From the NCBI RefSeq assembly GCF_928392795.1, contig NZ_CAKMTJ010000001.1, positions 372,001-436,000 of the forward strand: 64,000 nt of DNA, read 5' to 3'. This DNA is from Rothia nasimurium (GTDB taxonomy: Bacteria; Actinomycetota; Actinomycetes; Actinomycetales; Micrococcaceae). Of this stretch, positions 52,352 to 60,801 are shown in pieces; position 1 is the first letter of the stretch; the number at the start of each line of letters is the position of its first letter. The notes under the pieces were generated by a model, which ran no database searches, was not told where the DNA came from, and saw nothing but the letters and a program-made list of their open reading frames with translations. Made by a program: the position numbers and the translations under genes.

Positions 52352-54427
52352 ATGAGCACTACACCAGTACTGAGCGTCCGAGACCTCAACGTAAAGTTCA
52401 ATACCGAAAACGGTATTGTGCACGCGGTGCGCGGCATTGACTTCGACCTGTACGCGGGCAAGACGCTGGGCATCGTGGGCGAATCCGGCTCGGGTAAGTC
52501 GGTTGCCTCTATGGCGATTATGGGCCTGCACCCCACCACCGCAGATATCACCGGTTCCATCAAGTACAACGGCACCGAACTGCTGGGTCTGACCGATAAG
52601 CAGATGTGCGACTACCGTGGCAAAGAGATTTCCATGGTCTTCCAGGATCCGCTGTCATCACTCACCCCGGTATTCACCATCGGCCACCAGCTGGCTGAGG
52701 TACTCAAGGCCCACAACAAGGGTATGAGCGATAAGGCTATTCAGGCTCGCTCCGTGGAGCTCTTGCGTCTGGTCGGCATCCCCTCACCCGAGAGCCGTCT
52801 CAAGTCTTTCCCCCACGAGTTCTCTGGCGGTATGCGCCAGCGCGTCATGATTGCTATGGCTATTGCCAATGAGCCGCGCGTGCTGATTGCCGACGAACCC
52901 ACTACCGCGCTGGACGTCACCATCCAGGCGCAGGTTCTTGAAGTCATGCAGAAGGCTCAAGAGGAGACCGGCGCTGCCACCATCATGATTACCCACGACC
53001 TGGGAATCGTGGCTGGTATGGCAGACGAAATCATGGTGATGTACGCCGGCAGGGCAGTTGAACACGCCGCAGCTGCCGACCTCTACAAGAAGCCCTCCAT
53101 GCCCTACACCATCGGCCTGCTGGGTGCTGTTCCCCGCGTGGACCGCAAGGAAAAGACTTCCCTGGTGCCAATTGAGGGAACCCCGCCCAACCTGCTCAAG
53201 CCCGTGGTGGGCTGCTCCTTCGCAGCCCGCTGCCCGGTAGCTACGGACGCCTGCCTCACCGAAGAGCCTGAGCTCAAGCTGATTGCCGGTACCGGCGAGA
53301 ACCACCGCTCAGCCTGCCTGTATGCAGAGAAGTTCGTCAACGAACGTCCTGAACAGATGTTCCCCGTACCCTCTATCCCGGTCTCCGCCCTCGACGGCGT
53401 ACCCCGCGAAGAGCGCGCCAGCGTGCTTGAGGTAAAGGACGTCAAAAAATTCTTCCCCCTCACCAAGGGCGCCCTCATCAAGCGCCGTGTGGGCACCGTC
53501 AAGGCAGTCAACGGCGTTAGCTTCGATATCCGTGAGGGCGAGTGCTTCTCCATCGTAGGTGAGTCCGGCTGTGGTAAGACCACCACCCTGCTCGAAATCA
53601 TGGAATTCTCCAAGGATATCGACGGCGAAATCGTCATCGCCGGTGTCTCCAACAAGCAGGGCCTGCGCGGCTCCGAACTCAACGCCCTGCGCAAGAATCA
53701 GCAGATGGTCTTCCAGGACCCAACGGGTGCACTCGACCCCCGCTTCACCGTCTACGAAATCCTGGCTGAGCCCCTGCAAAACCAGGGCTGGGCAGTCAAG
53801 GACATCAAGAAGCGCGTGCTTGAACTGATGAAGACCGTCGGCCTGCAACCGGACCACGTCAACCGCTTCCCCAACCAGTTCTCCGGCGGCCAGCGCCAGC
53901 GTATCGGCATCGCCCGTGCGCTCGCTGTCAACCCCAAGCTGGTGGCTCTCGACGAGCCGGTCTCTGCTCTTGACGTTTCTGTTCAGGCAGGCGTCATTAA
54001 CCTGCTGGAGAAGCTGCGTGTCGAACTGGGGCTGAGCTACCTGATGGTCGCACACGATTTGGCTGTGGTGCGCCATGCCTCTGACCGTGTGGCCGTTATG
54101 TATCTGGGCAGGGTTGTTGAGATTGGCAATGTGGACGAGGTCTTTGATAACCCCGTGCACCCCTATACCCGAGCTCTACTCTCTGCCATCCCTGTGCCCG
54201 ACCCCGAGGTAGAGGCCAACCGCCAACGCATTGTGCTCGAAGGTGACCTGCCCACCCCAGTGAATGCACCGGAGGGCTGTGCTTTTGCAACTCGTTGCCC
54301 CATCTTCAAGCTTCTTCCTGAAGATAAGCAGAAGAACTGCACCGAGAATGTGCCTGTTCTAAGCCGGGCGAGCGAGGACCACCAGTACGCCTGTCATTAT
54401 CCTGAACACGAAGTTGCTATGAGCTAA
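52352..54427 (+). CDS. oppDF: Fused peptide ABC transporter ATPase, OppD-OppF
   Basis: Both ATPase subunits are in one 691-residue chain. Domain 1 has GESGSGKS, Q loop [12 protein letters not shown], signature [12 protein letters not shown] and [12 protein letters not shown]. Its C-terminal [15 protein letters not shown] is the cysteine-rich tail of OppD proteins. Domain 2 starts near 355 with [32 protein letters not shown] and [12 protein letters not shown], ending with [11 protein letters not shown] and a further Cys. Fusion of OppD and OppF is common in actinobacteria. All ATPase motifs are intact. Confidence 0.93.
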   Translation: MSTTPVLSVRDLNVKFNTENGIVHAVRGIDFDLYAGKTLGIVGESGSGKSVASMAIMGLHPTTADITGSIKYNGTELLGLTDKQMCDYRGKEISMVFQDPLSSLTPVFTIGHQLAEVLKAHNKGMSDKAIQARSVELLRLVGIPSPESRLKSFPHEFSGGMRQRVMIAMAIANEPRVLIADEPTTALDVTIQAQVLEVMQKAQEETGAATIMITHDLGIVAGMADEIMVMYAGRAVEHAAAADLYKKPSMPYTIGLLGAVPRVDRKEKTSLVPIEGTPPNLLKPVVGCSFAARCPVATDACLTEEPELKLIAGTGENHRSACLYAEKFVNERPEQMFPVPSIPVSALDGVPREERASVLEVKDVKKFFPLTKGALIKRRVGTVKAVNGVSFDIREGECFSIVGESGCGKTTTLLEIMEFSKDIDGEIVIAGVSNKQGLRGSELNALRKNQQMVFQDPTGALDPRFTVYEILAEPLQNQGWAVKDIKKRVLELMKTVGLQPDHVNRFPNQFSGGQRQRIGIARALAVNPKLVALDEPVSALDVSVQAGVINLLEKLRVELGLSYLMVAHDLAVVRHASDRVAVMYLGRVVEIGNVDEVFDNPVHPYTRALLSAIPVPDPEVEANRQRIVLEGDLPTPVNAPEGCAFATRCPIFKLLPEDKQKNCTENVPVLSRASEDHQYACHYPEHEVAMS

Positions 54428-54448
54428 ATTACATGTATAGTATGTAAT
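54428..54448. promoter_or_regulatory. Palindromic operator with internal -10 before the first binding protein
   Basis: ATTACAT (54428-54434) and ATGTAAT (54442-54448) are perfect 7-bp arms around GTATAGT. TATAGT (54436-54441) could be a -10, so a regulator bound here would block an internal promoter. Confidence 0.5.
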
Positions 54449-54502
54449 CGAAATCACTTCAAGCCCACTTTTACCCATCCTCTTTACAAAGGAGAAGAGA
54501 GA

Positions 54503-56218
54503 ATGAACAAGAATGTAGTTCTGAACCGCCGCACCCTGCTTTGGGGTACCGGCATCCTGGGAACCACTGGTCTGCTGACCGCTTGCGGTGGTTCTGGCGG
54601 CAACACCACCAGCGCCGCAACCGCCAGCATGGCAGCAGCCGGTGATGAAATTAAGGTCGAAATCAACGAGCAGGACGTCGCTAACCTGCAGACCGGTGGC
54701 GTCGTCAACCTGCCCGTTAGCTCCCTGGGCCCTGATTTCAACATCTCCTCCCAGAACGGTAACTCAGCAAATAACAGCTTCGTTCTCTCCACCTTCCACA
54801 CTTCGATGACCAGCGGTATCTGGCAGTCAGACTTCGACGGTACCCCCAGCATCAATCCCGACTTCTGTGAGTCCTACGAGTCTGAAACCGTTGATGGCGT
54901 GCAGACCATCCGCGTCAAGCTGAACTCCAAGGCTAAGTTCAACGATGGCACCCCCATTGATATTGAGTCCCTGCGCACCTCATGGAACGTCTTCAAGTCC
55001 ACCGAGGGCGACTACAACATTGTTACCTCGGGCATGTACGAGTTCATCGAGTCCATTGAAGAAGATGGCGACGCCTTCTCTGCTGTTGTGACGATGAAGC
55101 AGCCCTACTACCCAGCAGATAACCTCTTTGGTACCCTGCTACACCCTGCCATGGCAGACCCGGCAGTCTTCAACGAGGGCTGGACCGACAACCCCAACCC
55201 CGACTACGGCGTAGGCCCCTTCAAGCTGGAAGAATGGAACTCAGCAGAAAAGCGCCTTTCCGTTGTTCCCAACGAAAACTGGTGGGGTACTAAGCCCATC
55301 CTGGACCGCATCACCTTCCGCCAGATGGAAGCTGCCGCAGCCCGCGCAGCCTTCCGCAACGGCGAAATCGATGCAGTGGGTGCTCGTACCCTGGCGGCCT
55401 ACAAGGACGTTGAGGGAACCCCCGATGCTGAGCCCCGTCGCGCTCTGCGCCTCTTCTCCGGCGGTTTGAACCTCAACCCCGCCCGTATCCAGGACGCCGC
55501 CCTGCGCCGCGCAATCTTTGCAGGCACCGACCGCAAGGCCCTCTCAGATATCCGTTTCCAGGGCCTGAATTGGACCGAAGAGACCCCGGGCTCCATGCTT
55601 CTGTTGCCCATCTCTGAGTACTACCAGGACAACTTCCCCGCCGATCGTGGCGTTGAGGTTGCCCAGAAGATTCTGGAAGATGCCGGTTACACCAAGAACG
55701 GCGACTACTACGCTAAGGACGGCGCTAACGCTAGCTTCCGCGTGACCAACTTCGGTGACGACCCTGGCTCAGCTGCCCTGGCTCAGACCATGGTTGAACA
55801 GATGAAGACCATCGGCATTGAGTGCTCCATCGACCAGCAGCCCGACGCTAACTTCGCCTCGGTGGTTGGTAACAAGGAATACGACATGACCTTCTCAGGC
55901 TTCACTGTTGGCTCCGATGCAACCTCAGTAACCCGTCAGTTCTACCACTCATCTAACCTCGATGGTGCCGCAGGCTCTGAGGAAATCGATGCCATGATCG
56001 CCGAGATGGAAAAGATTGAGGACGACGCTGAGCGTAACGCAAAGTGCAACGAGATCGAAAAGAAGTTCATGGCCGAGTTTGCAACCCTCGGTACCGTCTT
56101 CAATGGTCCCGATATCCACTACTGCAAGACTAAGCTGGCCAACTACGGTGCAGCTATGTTCGGCGGTCACTCTGCCAACCCCCACCTCTGGGCCCGTGTT
56201 GGCTGGATGAAGGACTAA
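54503..56218 (+). CDS. Peptide-binding lipoprotein (SBP_bac_5), first copy
   Basis: Solute-binding protein of the importer, 571 residues. The signal has a twin arginine (LNRRTLLW, Arg9-Arg10) and a lipobox LLTAC with Cys28, suggesting a Tat-exported lipoprotein. The family segments are VKLNSKAKFNDGTPIDIESL, the ligand lobe and FRQMEAAAARAAFRNGEIDAV. The C-terminal half is the second lobe with the DDPGSAALAQTMVEQMK region. AAAGGAGAAG upstream of ATG 54503 is a good ribosome site. It shares many identical stretches with the copy at 56553 and the same length. Confidence 0.9.
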   Translation: MNKNVVLNRRTLLWGTGILGTTGLLTACGGSGGNTTSAATASMAAAGDEIKVEINEQDVANLQTGGVVNLPVSSLGPDFNISSQNGNSANNSFVLSTFHTSMTSGIWQSDFDGTPSINPDFCESYESETVDGVQTIRVKLNSKAKFNDGTPIDIESLRTSWNVFKSTEGDYNIVTSGMYEFIESIEEDGDAFSAVVTMKQPYYPADNLFGTLLHPAMADPAVFNEGWTDNPNPDYGVGPFKLEEWNSAEKRLSVVPNENWWGTKPILDRITFRQMEAAAARAAFRNGEIDAVGARTLAAYKDVEGTPDAEPRRALRLFSGGLNLNPARIQDAALRRAIFAGTDRKALSDIRFQGLNWTEETPGSMLLLPISEYYQDNFPADRGVEVAQKILEDAGYTKNGDYYAKDGANASFRVTNFGDDPGSAALAQTMVEQMKTIGIECSIDQQPDANFASVVGNKEYDMTFSGFTVGSDATSVTRQFYHSSNLDGAAGSEEIDAMIAEMEKIEDDAERNAKCNEIEKKFMAEFATLGTVFNGPDIHYCKTKLANYGAAMFGGHSANPHLWARVGWMKD

Positions 56219-56255
56219 GTCCCTTTGATCTAGAAAACTCCTAGGGCGAATCCCT

Positions 56256-56299
56256 GCTTGCCCCACTACCTAACCTGGGTGGTGGGGCAAGCTTTCTTT
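56256..56299 (+). terminator. Terminator after the first binding protein
   Basis: GCTTGCCCCACTACC (56256-56270) pairs with GGTGGTGGGGCAAGC (56278-56292, one G-T), followed by TTTCTTT. Confidence 0.93.
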
Positions 56300-56552
56300 A
56301 ATCCCGGCTAAGACCTTGGGGCTGCACTAGGTCTGTGGGTTGAAGGAGGGGGAGAGGCATTGTAAACACTGAAAAATCAAAAAATTTAGAGAAACTAATC
56401 TATTTCTGATAAAAATACTCAGCACTTACAGCGCCAGTATGTGAAATAGAGATTGAAAAAGCGTTTCTATGGCCCACATTACCTGCTAGGGTAGTCTCAA
56501 TCACACAAAAGGTGTGGCGAACATTAAGTTCTGCTTATCTAAGGATGGCATC
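56300..56552 (+). promoter_or_regulatory. AT-rich region with promoter of the second binding protein
   Basis: No gene is present. Much of 56355-56465 is AT-rich, with the inverted repeat AGAAA (56389) and TTTCT (56403). TAGTCT at 56492-56497 is the likely -10, followed by a leader of about 50 bases with AAGGATGG before ATG 56553. The second binding protein is thus separately expressed. Confidence 0.5.
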
Positions 56553-58268
56553 ATGACTGCACGTATCAACCTCAACCGCAGGTCCTTCTTCCTGGTCTCC
56601 GGCCTAGCTGGCATGACCGGCCTACTCGCAGCCTGCGGCGGTAACAGCAATACATCAAGTGCCGAAACCGGCTCAGCCCTTACCAGCGGCGACGACATCT
56701 CAAAGCTCGTCGCCATCAACGAACGCGACCGCGCAGACCTGCAGACCGGCGGCGTCCTTAACCTCGCTGTATCCACCCTGGGCCCCAACTTTAACGTAGC
56801 CACCCAAACCGGCTACACCACTAGCAATCTTAACGTCATGGCAGCCGTCAACACCGCCACCGTCAGCGGCCTGTGGAAGACCAATGCCCTGGGTGAATAC
56901 AGCATCAACACCGACTACTGCACCGCCTACGAAGCCAGTGAAGTTGACGGCGTGCAGACCATCTCCATCAAGCTCAACCCTGAGGCTAAGTTCAACGACG
57001 GTACCCCCGTAGACGTCAAGGCCCTGCAGGTTACCCACAAGACCCTCACCGAAGAGGGCTACAACATCGTTGATCCCGGCGTTTATGCCCACATCGCCTC
57101 TATCGAAGAAGACGGAGACGCTTACTCGGTCAAGATCACCATGACCGAACCCTATTACCCTATCGAGGGCCTCTTCGGCACCGGCCTGGTCCACCCCGCC
57201 ATGGAAGACCCCGCAATCTTCAACGACGGCCTGCTCGATACCATCAACAATGACTACCTCTCTGGCCCCTACAAGGTCGATAACTGGGATTCCGCCCAGA
57301 AGGTGCTCACCGTCGTCCCCAATGAGAACTGGTGGGGTGAAAAGCCCCTGCTCGAACGGATCACCTTCCGCCAGATGGAAGCGGCCGCCGCCCGCGCAGC
57401 CTTCCGCAACGGTGAAATCGATGCTGTAACCGCAAACAGCCTGACCGCCTACAACGACATTGACGGCACCAGCGGCGCTGAACCCCGCCGCGGGCAGAAT
57501 CTCTATGCCGGCGGCCTGGTTATTAACCCTGAACGACTCACCGACACTGCCCTGCGCCGTGCCATCTTTGCCGCCATCGACCGTCAGGCCATTGCAGCCG
57601 TCCGCTTTAACGGCCTCAACTGGACCGAAGAAGTCCCCGGCTCCATGATGCTCATGCCCTTCGCCACCGACTACCAGGACAACTACCCAACCGAAACCGG
57701 TGCAGAGGCAGCCAAGAAAATCCTGACCGATGCGGGCTACAGCGAAAATGGTGACTATCTGGCTAACTCAAGCGGTAACGCAAAGTTTGCCATCACCACC
57801 TTTGGCGACGACCCTGTCTCCTCAGCAACTGCTCAGACCATCGTTCAGCAGATGAAGGCTGCCGGTATCGAATGCACCATCGACAACCAGCCTGACGCGA
57901 ACTTCTCCACTGTCATCGGTAACAAGGAATACGACGTCACCTTCTCCGGCTACGGCATCCTGGGTGAAGACGCCTCAGGTTCAGCAGAGTACTTCTACCA
58001 CTCAGCCACCTACAACGGCATCGGTACCGACGAAATTGACGCCATGTGCGAACGCCTGCGCACCATCGAGTCCATGGAAGAGCGCAACGCCCTATCCAAC
58101 GAAATCGAGAAGAAGCACATGGCTGAGGTTGCCACCATGATCCCCATCATCAACGGCCCCGAAATCTGGTTCTGCAAGACCAACCTGGCCAACTATGGTG
58201 CCTTCCTCTTTGCACGTCCCTACGCCAACCCGTCCGCCTACATTAACGCGGGCTGGGTCAAGGAGTAA
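56553..58268 (+). CDS. Peptide-binding lipoprotein (SBP_bac_5), second copy
   Basis: A paralogue of the preceding binding protein, also 571 residues from ATG 56553 (the frame is open to 56514 but AAGGATGG decides for 56553). It carries the twin-arginine signal LNRRSFFLVSG (Arg9-Arg10) and lipobox LLAAC with Cys28. Shared blocks include FRQMEAAAARAAFRNGEIDAV, FNDGTPVDVKAL, GNKEYDVTFSG and a common C-terminus. It has its own promoter behind a terminator, so the ratio of the two can be changed. Two binding proteins feeding one permease would widen the substrate range; this is inference. Confidence 0.9.
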   Translation: MTARINLNRRSFFLVSGLAGMTGLLAACGGNSNTSSAETGSALTSGDDISKLVAINERDRADLQTGGVLNLAVSTLGPNFNVATQTGYTTSNLNVMAAVNTATVSGLWKTNALGEYSINTDYCTAYEASEVDGVQTISIKLNPEAKFNDGTPVDVKALQVTHKTLTEEGYNIVDPGVYAHIASIEEDGDAYSVKITMTEPYYPIEGLFGTGLVHPAMEDPAIFNDGLLDTINNDYLSGPYKVDNWDSAQKVLTVVPNENWWGEKPLLERITFRQMEAAAARAAFRNGEIDAVTANSLTAYNDIDGTSGAEPRRGQNLYAGGLVINPERLTDTALRRAIFAAIDRQAIAAVRFNGLNWTEEVPGSMMLMPFATDYQDNYPTETGAEAAKKILTDAGYSENGDYLANSSGNAKFAITTFGDDPVSSATAQTIVQQMKAAGIECTIDNQPDANFSTVIGNKEYDVTFSGYGILGEDASGSAEYFYHSATYNGIGTDEIDAMCERLRTIESMEERNALSNEIEKKHMAEVATMIPIINGPEIWFCKTNLANYGAFLFARPYANPSAYINAGWVKE

Positions 58269-58290
58269 TCCCACCCCTTGAATTCAACTT

Positions 58291-58333
58291 TTTCGCCGGT
58301 TTTCTACGGTTTAGCCGTGGAAAACCGGCGAAA
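58291..58333. repeat. Perfect hairpin after the second binding protein
   Basis: TTTCGCCGGTTTTC (58291-58304) pairs perfectly with GAAAACCGGCGAAA (58320-58333), with an inner ACGG/CCGT. No T run follows on the plus strand, so termination there is uncertain. Confidence 0.8.
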
Positions 58334-58427
58334 GTGTCGAAACAGGGATTCTAACTCCCAACCGCGCAAACCCGGCGGCTCCTTGCCTATATACGTTATT
58401 CTTAATAGCTGATTCTTAAATTTGTTA

Positions 58428-58447
58428 GCGGGCTCCTTTAAGCCCGC
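58428..58447 (+). promoter_or_regulatory. Hairpin in the ffh leader
   Basis: GCGGGCT (58428-58434) pairs with AGCCCGC (58441-58447) around CCTTTA, 35 bases before the ffh start. It may shape the leader; no mechanism is shown. Confidence 0.4.
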
Positions 58448-58482
58448 GACGCCCATCCAGCCACGAAAGTAGTGCACAGCCC

Positions 58483-60057
58483 GTGTTTAATTCACTCTCA
58501 GACCGGTTGACAGCAACCTTCAAAAACCTGCGCGGCAAAGGCAAGCTGACTGAAGCAGACATTGACGCAACAGTACGCGAAATCCGCCGGGCTCTGCTGG
58601 ATGCCGACGTCGCCGTCCCCGTCGTCCGCGAATTTACCTCCCACATCAAGGAACGTGCCCTGGGCGCCGAGGTCTCCGAGGCCCTCAACCCCTCCCAGCA
58701 GATCGTCAAGATCGTTAACGAAGAGCTGGTCAACATTCTGGGTGGCCAGACCCGCCGTATCAACATGGCCAAGACCGGCCCCACCATCATCATGCTGGCC
58801 GGTCTGCAGGGCGCCGGTAAGACCACCCTGGCCGGTAAGCTTTCCCACTGGCTCAAGAAGCAGGGTCATACCCCCATGCTGGTGGCCTCTGACCTGCAGC
58901 GCCCCAATGCCGTCAATCAGCTCAAGGTGGTGGGTGAGCGCGCCGGTGTACCCGTTTACGCTCCCCACCCCGGTGTCACCAGCGAATTCGACGTACCCAC
59001 CGGTGACCCCGTCCAGGTAGCCCGCGACGGTGTCGCTGAGGCCCGCGCCAAGCTGCACGATGTGGTCATCGTCGATACCGCAGGCCGCCTGGGTGTAGAT
59101 GCTGAGCTCATGCAGCAGGCCCGCAATATCCGCGACGCCATTGAGCCCAACGAAGTCCTCTTCGTTATCGACGCCATGATCGGTCAGGATGCCGTCAACA
59201 CCGCTAACGCCTTCAACGAGGGCGTAGACTTTACCGGCGTCGTCCTCTCCAAGCTGGACGGTGACGCCCGCGGTGGTGCCGCCCTGTCAGTTGCTTCGGT
59301 AACCGGCAAGCCCATCATGTTCGCCTCAACCGGTGAAAACGTCACCGACTTTGAGCAGTTCCACCCTGACCGCATGGCCAGCCGTATTCTCGACATGGGT
59401 GACGTTCTCACCCTGATTGAGCAGGCCGAGCAGACCTGGGACAAGGCCGAAGCTGACCGCATGGCCAAGAAGTTCGTTGACCAGGAAGACTTCACCTTTG
59501 AAGACTTCCTGGCCCAGATGCAGCAGATTCGCAAGATGGGGTCCATGAAGAAGCTGCTCATGATGATGCCGGGCGCAGCCCAGATTCGTCAGCAGCTGGA
59601 GAACTTTGACGAGAAGGAAATCGACCGCGTCGAGGCTATTGTTCGCTCCATGACCCCGCACGAGCGCGTGGCTCCCAAGATTATTAACGGATCCCGCCGT
59701 GCCCGTATCGCTAAGGGTGCCGGTGTGACCGTTTCTGAGGTCAACATGCTTATGGAGCGTTTTGCACAGGCCCAGAAGATGATGAAGAAGCTGGCTAGCG
59801 GCAATATGGCCGGTATGCCCGGTGGCATGCAGATGCCCGGTATGGCCGCTGCCGGTGGTGCTGCCCGTAAGAATAAGGGCAAGGGGAAGGGCAAGCAGAA
59901 GGCTCGTTCTGGCAACCCGGCAAAGCGCGCCCAGCAGGAGCAGGCAGCTGCGGCTAAGCAGCAGGCCGCTCTGGGCTCGGCCTTTGGTCAGCAGACCCAG
60001 GATGTGAAGCCTGAGGATTTGAACCTGCCTAAGGGCTTCGAGAAGTTCCTCAAGTAA
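58483..60057 (+). CDS. ffh: Signal recognition particle protein
   Basis: Ffh binds signal peptides on ribosomes and delivers them to FtsY. The 524-residue protein has an N domain, the G domain with GLQGAGKTTLAGKL, DLQRPNAVNQL, DTAGRLGVDAE and SKLDGDARGG, and a methionine-rich M domain from about 330 (MGSMKKLLMMMPGA). The tail is long and basic (RKNKGKGKGKQKAR) and longer than in E. coli. Start is GTG 58483 with no clear Shine-Dalgarno sequence. A strong terminator follows. Confidence 0.95.
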   Translation: MFNSLSDRLTATFKNLRGKGKLTEADIDATVREIRRALLDADVAVPVVREFTSHIKERALGAEVSEALNPSQQIVKIVNEELVNILGGQTRRINMAKTGPTIIMLAGLQGAGKTTLAGKLSHWLKKQGHTPMLVASDLQRPNAVNQLKVVGERAGVPVYAPHPGVTSEFDVPTGDPVQVARDGVAEARAKLHDVVIVDTAGRLGVDAELMQQARNIRDAIEPNEVLFVIDAMIGQDAVNTANAFNEGVDFTGVVLSKLDGDARGGAALSVASVTGKPIMFASTGENVTDFEQFHPDRMASRILDMGDVLTLIEQAEQTWDKAEADRMAKKFVDQEDFTFEDFLAQMQQIRKMGSMKKLLMMMPGAAQIRQQLENFDEKEIDRVEAIVRSMTPHERVAPKIINGSRRARIAKGAGVTVSEVNMLMERFAQAQKMMKKLASGNMAGMPGGMQMPGMAAAGGAARKNKGKGKGKQKARSGNPAKRAQQEQAAAAKQQAALGSAFGQQTQDVKPEDLNLPKGFEKFLK

Positions 60058-60069
60058 AACCTGCTCATA

Positions 60070-60110
60070 GGGCGGGGGTAAGCAGTTGGCTTACCCCCGC
60101 CCCTTTAGTT
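60070..60110 (+). terminator. ffh terminator
   Basis: GGGCGGGGGTAAGC (60070-60083) pairs with GCTTACCCCCGCCC (60089-60102) around AGTTG; tail CTTTAGTT. Confidence 0.9.
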
Positions 60111-60234
60111 GTTAAGGACGTGCGGTGGGCGGGGAAGTTCTGCTGAGAGAGTGCAAGGGCCCCTCTACCTTTCACGCTGTGGTTTGGCGCGGTACATTGG
60201 GTGTAGTAACCGCCAGCCGAGAAGGAGCAGTGCC

Positions 60235-60729
60235 GTGGTTGATTCTTATCTACCTGAAGAAGAGCTGAAGGCTTTTATTGAAAGTCTGCCCACCCGTCGT
60301 CTGGCGGCCGGTGCTGTGATTCGTAATGAAGCGGGGCAGATGCTGCTGGTCAAGCCTAACTATAAGGACGGCTGGACTATCCCGGGTGGCACCGTTGAGG
60401 CGGGCGAAGCGCCGCAGCCAGCCTGTTTCCGTGAGGTGGCTGAGGAAGTTGGCCTTACCCTTGAGCCGGGCCGTCTTCTGGTAATCTTCCACGGCCTGCA
60501 GATGGGCATTTGGGGCGATTCAACCAGCTATATTTATGACGCCGGTGTACTTCCTGCCGATGCGGTGATTACCCTGCAGGAAGAAGAGCTGACCGCTTAT
60601 GAATGGGTAGCACCCGAAGATTTGGGTAACTACTTTGATCAGGGGCAGGCCTACCGTTTGCAGCAGGCTTTCCGGGCCCTGCAGACCGGGGCTGTGTACG
60701 AGTTCTCTAGCGATTCACCTGCACGCTAG
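60235..60729 (+). CDS. Nudix hydrolase
   Basis: Nudix enzymes hydrolyse nucleoside diphosphates linked to another moiety. The complete Nudix box GGTVEAGEAPQPACFREVAEEVGL has all conserved residues (G-x5-E-x7-R-E-x-x-E-E-x-G). GTG 60235 (164 residues) is chosen because AAGGAG lies seven bases upstream; the frame is open to 60109 without support. The substrate cannot be told; sugar nucleotides, dNTPs and others are possible. It is followed after 72 bases by a protein of unknown function. Confidence 0.88.
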   Translation: MVDSYLPEEELKAFIESLPTRRLAAGAVIRNEAGQMLLVKPNYKDGWTIPGGTVEAGEAPQPACFREVAEEVGLTLEPGRLLVIFHGLQMGIWGDSTSYIYDAGVLPADAVITLQEEELTAYEWVAPEDLGNYFDQGQAYRLQQAFRALQTGAVYEFSSDSPAR

Positions 60730-60801
60730 TTATCCCTGCCTTGTGTGGCCCGGGGCAGAGCTCTGCCCGTTTGATGAAGCGTTGAGAAGGATTGTAAGCA
60801 T

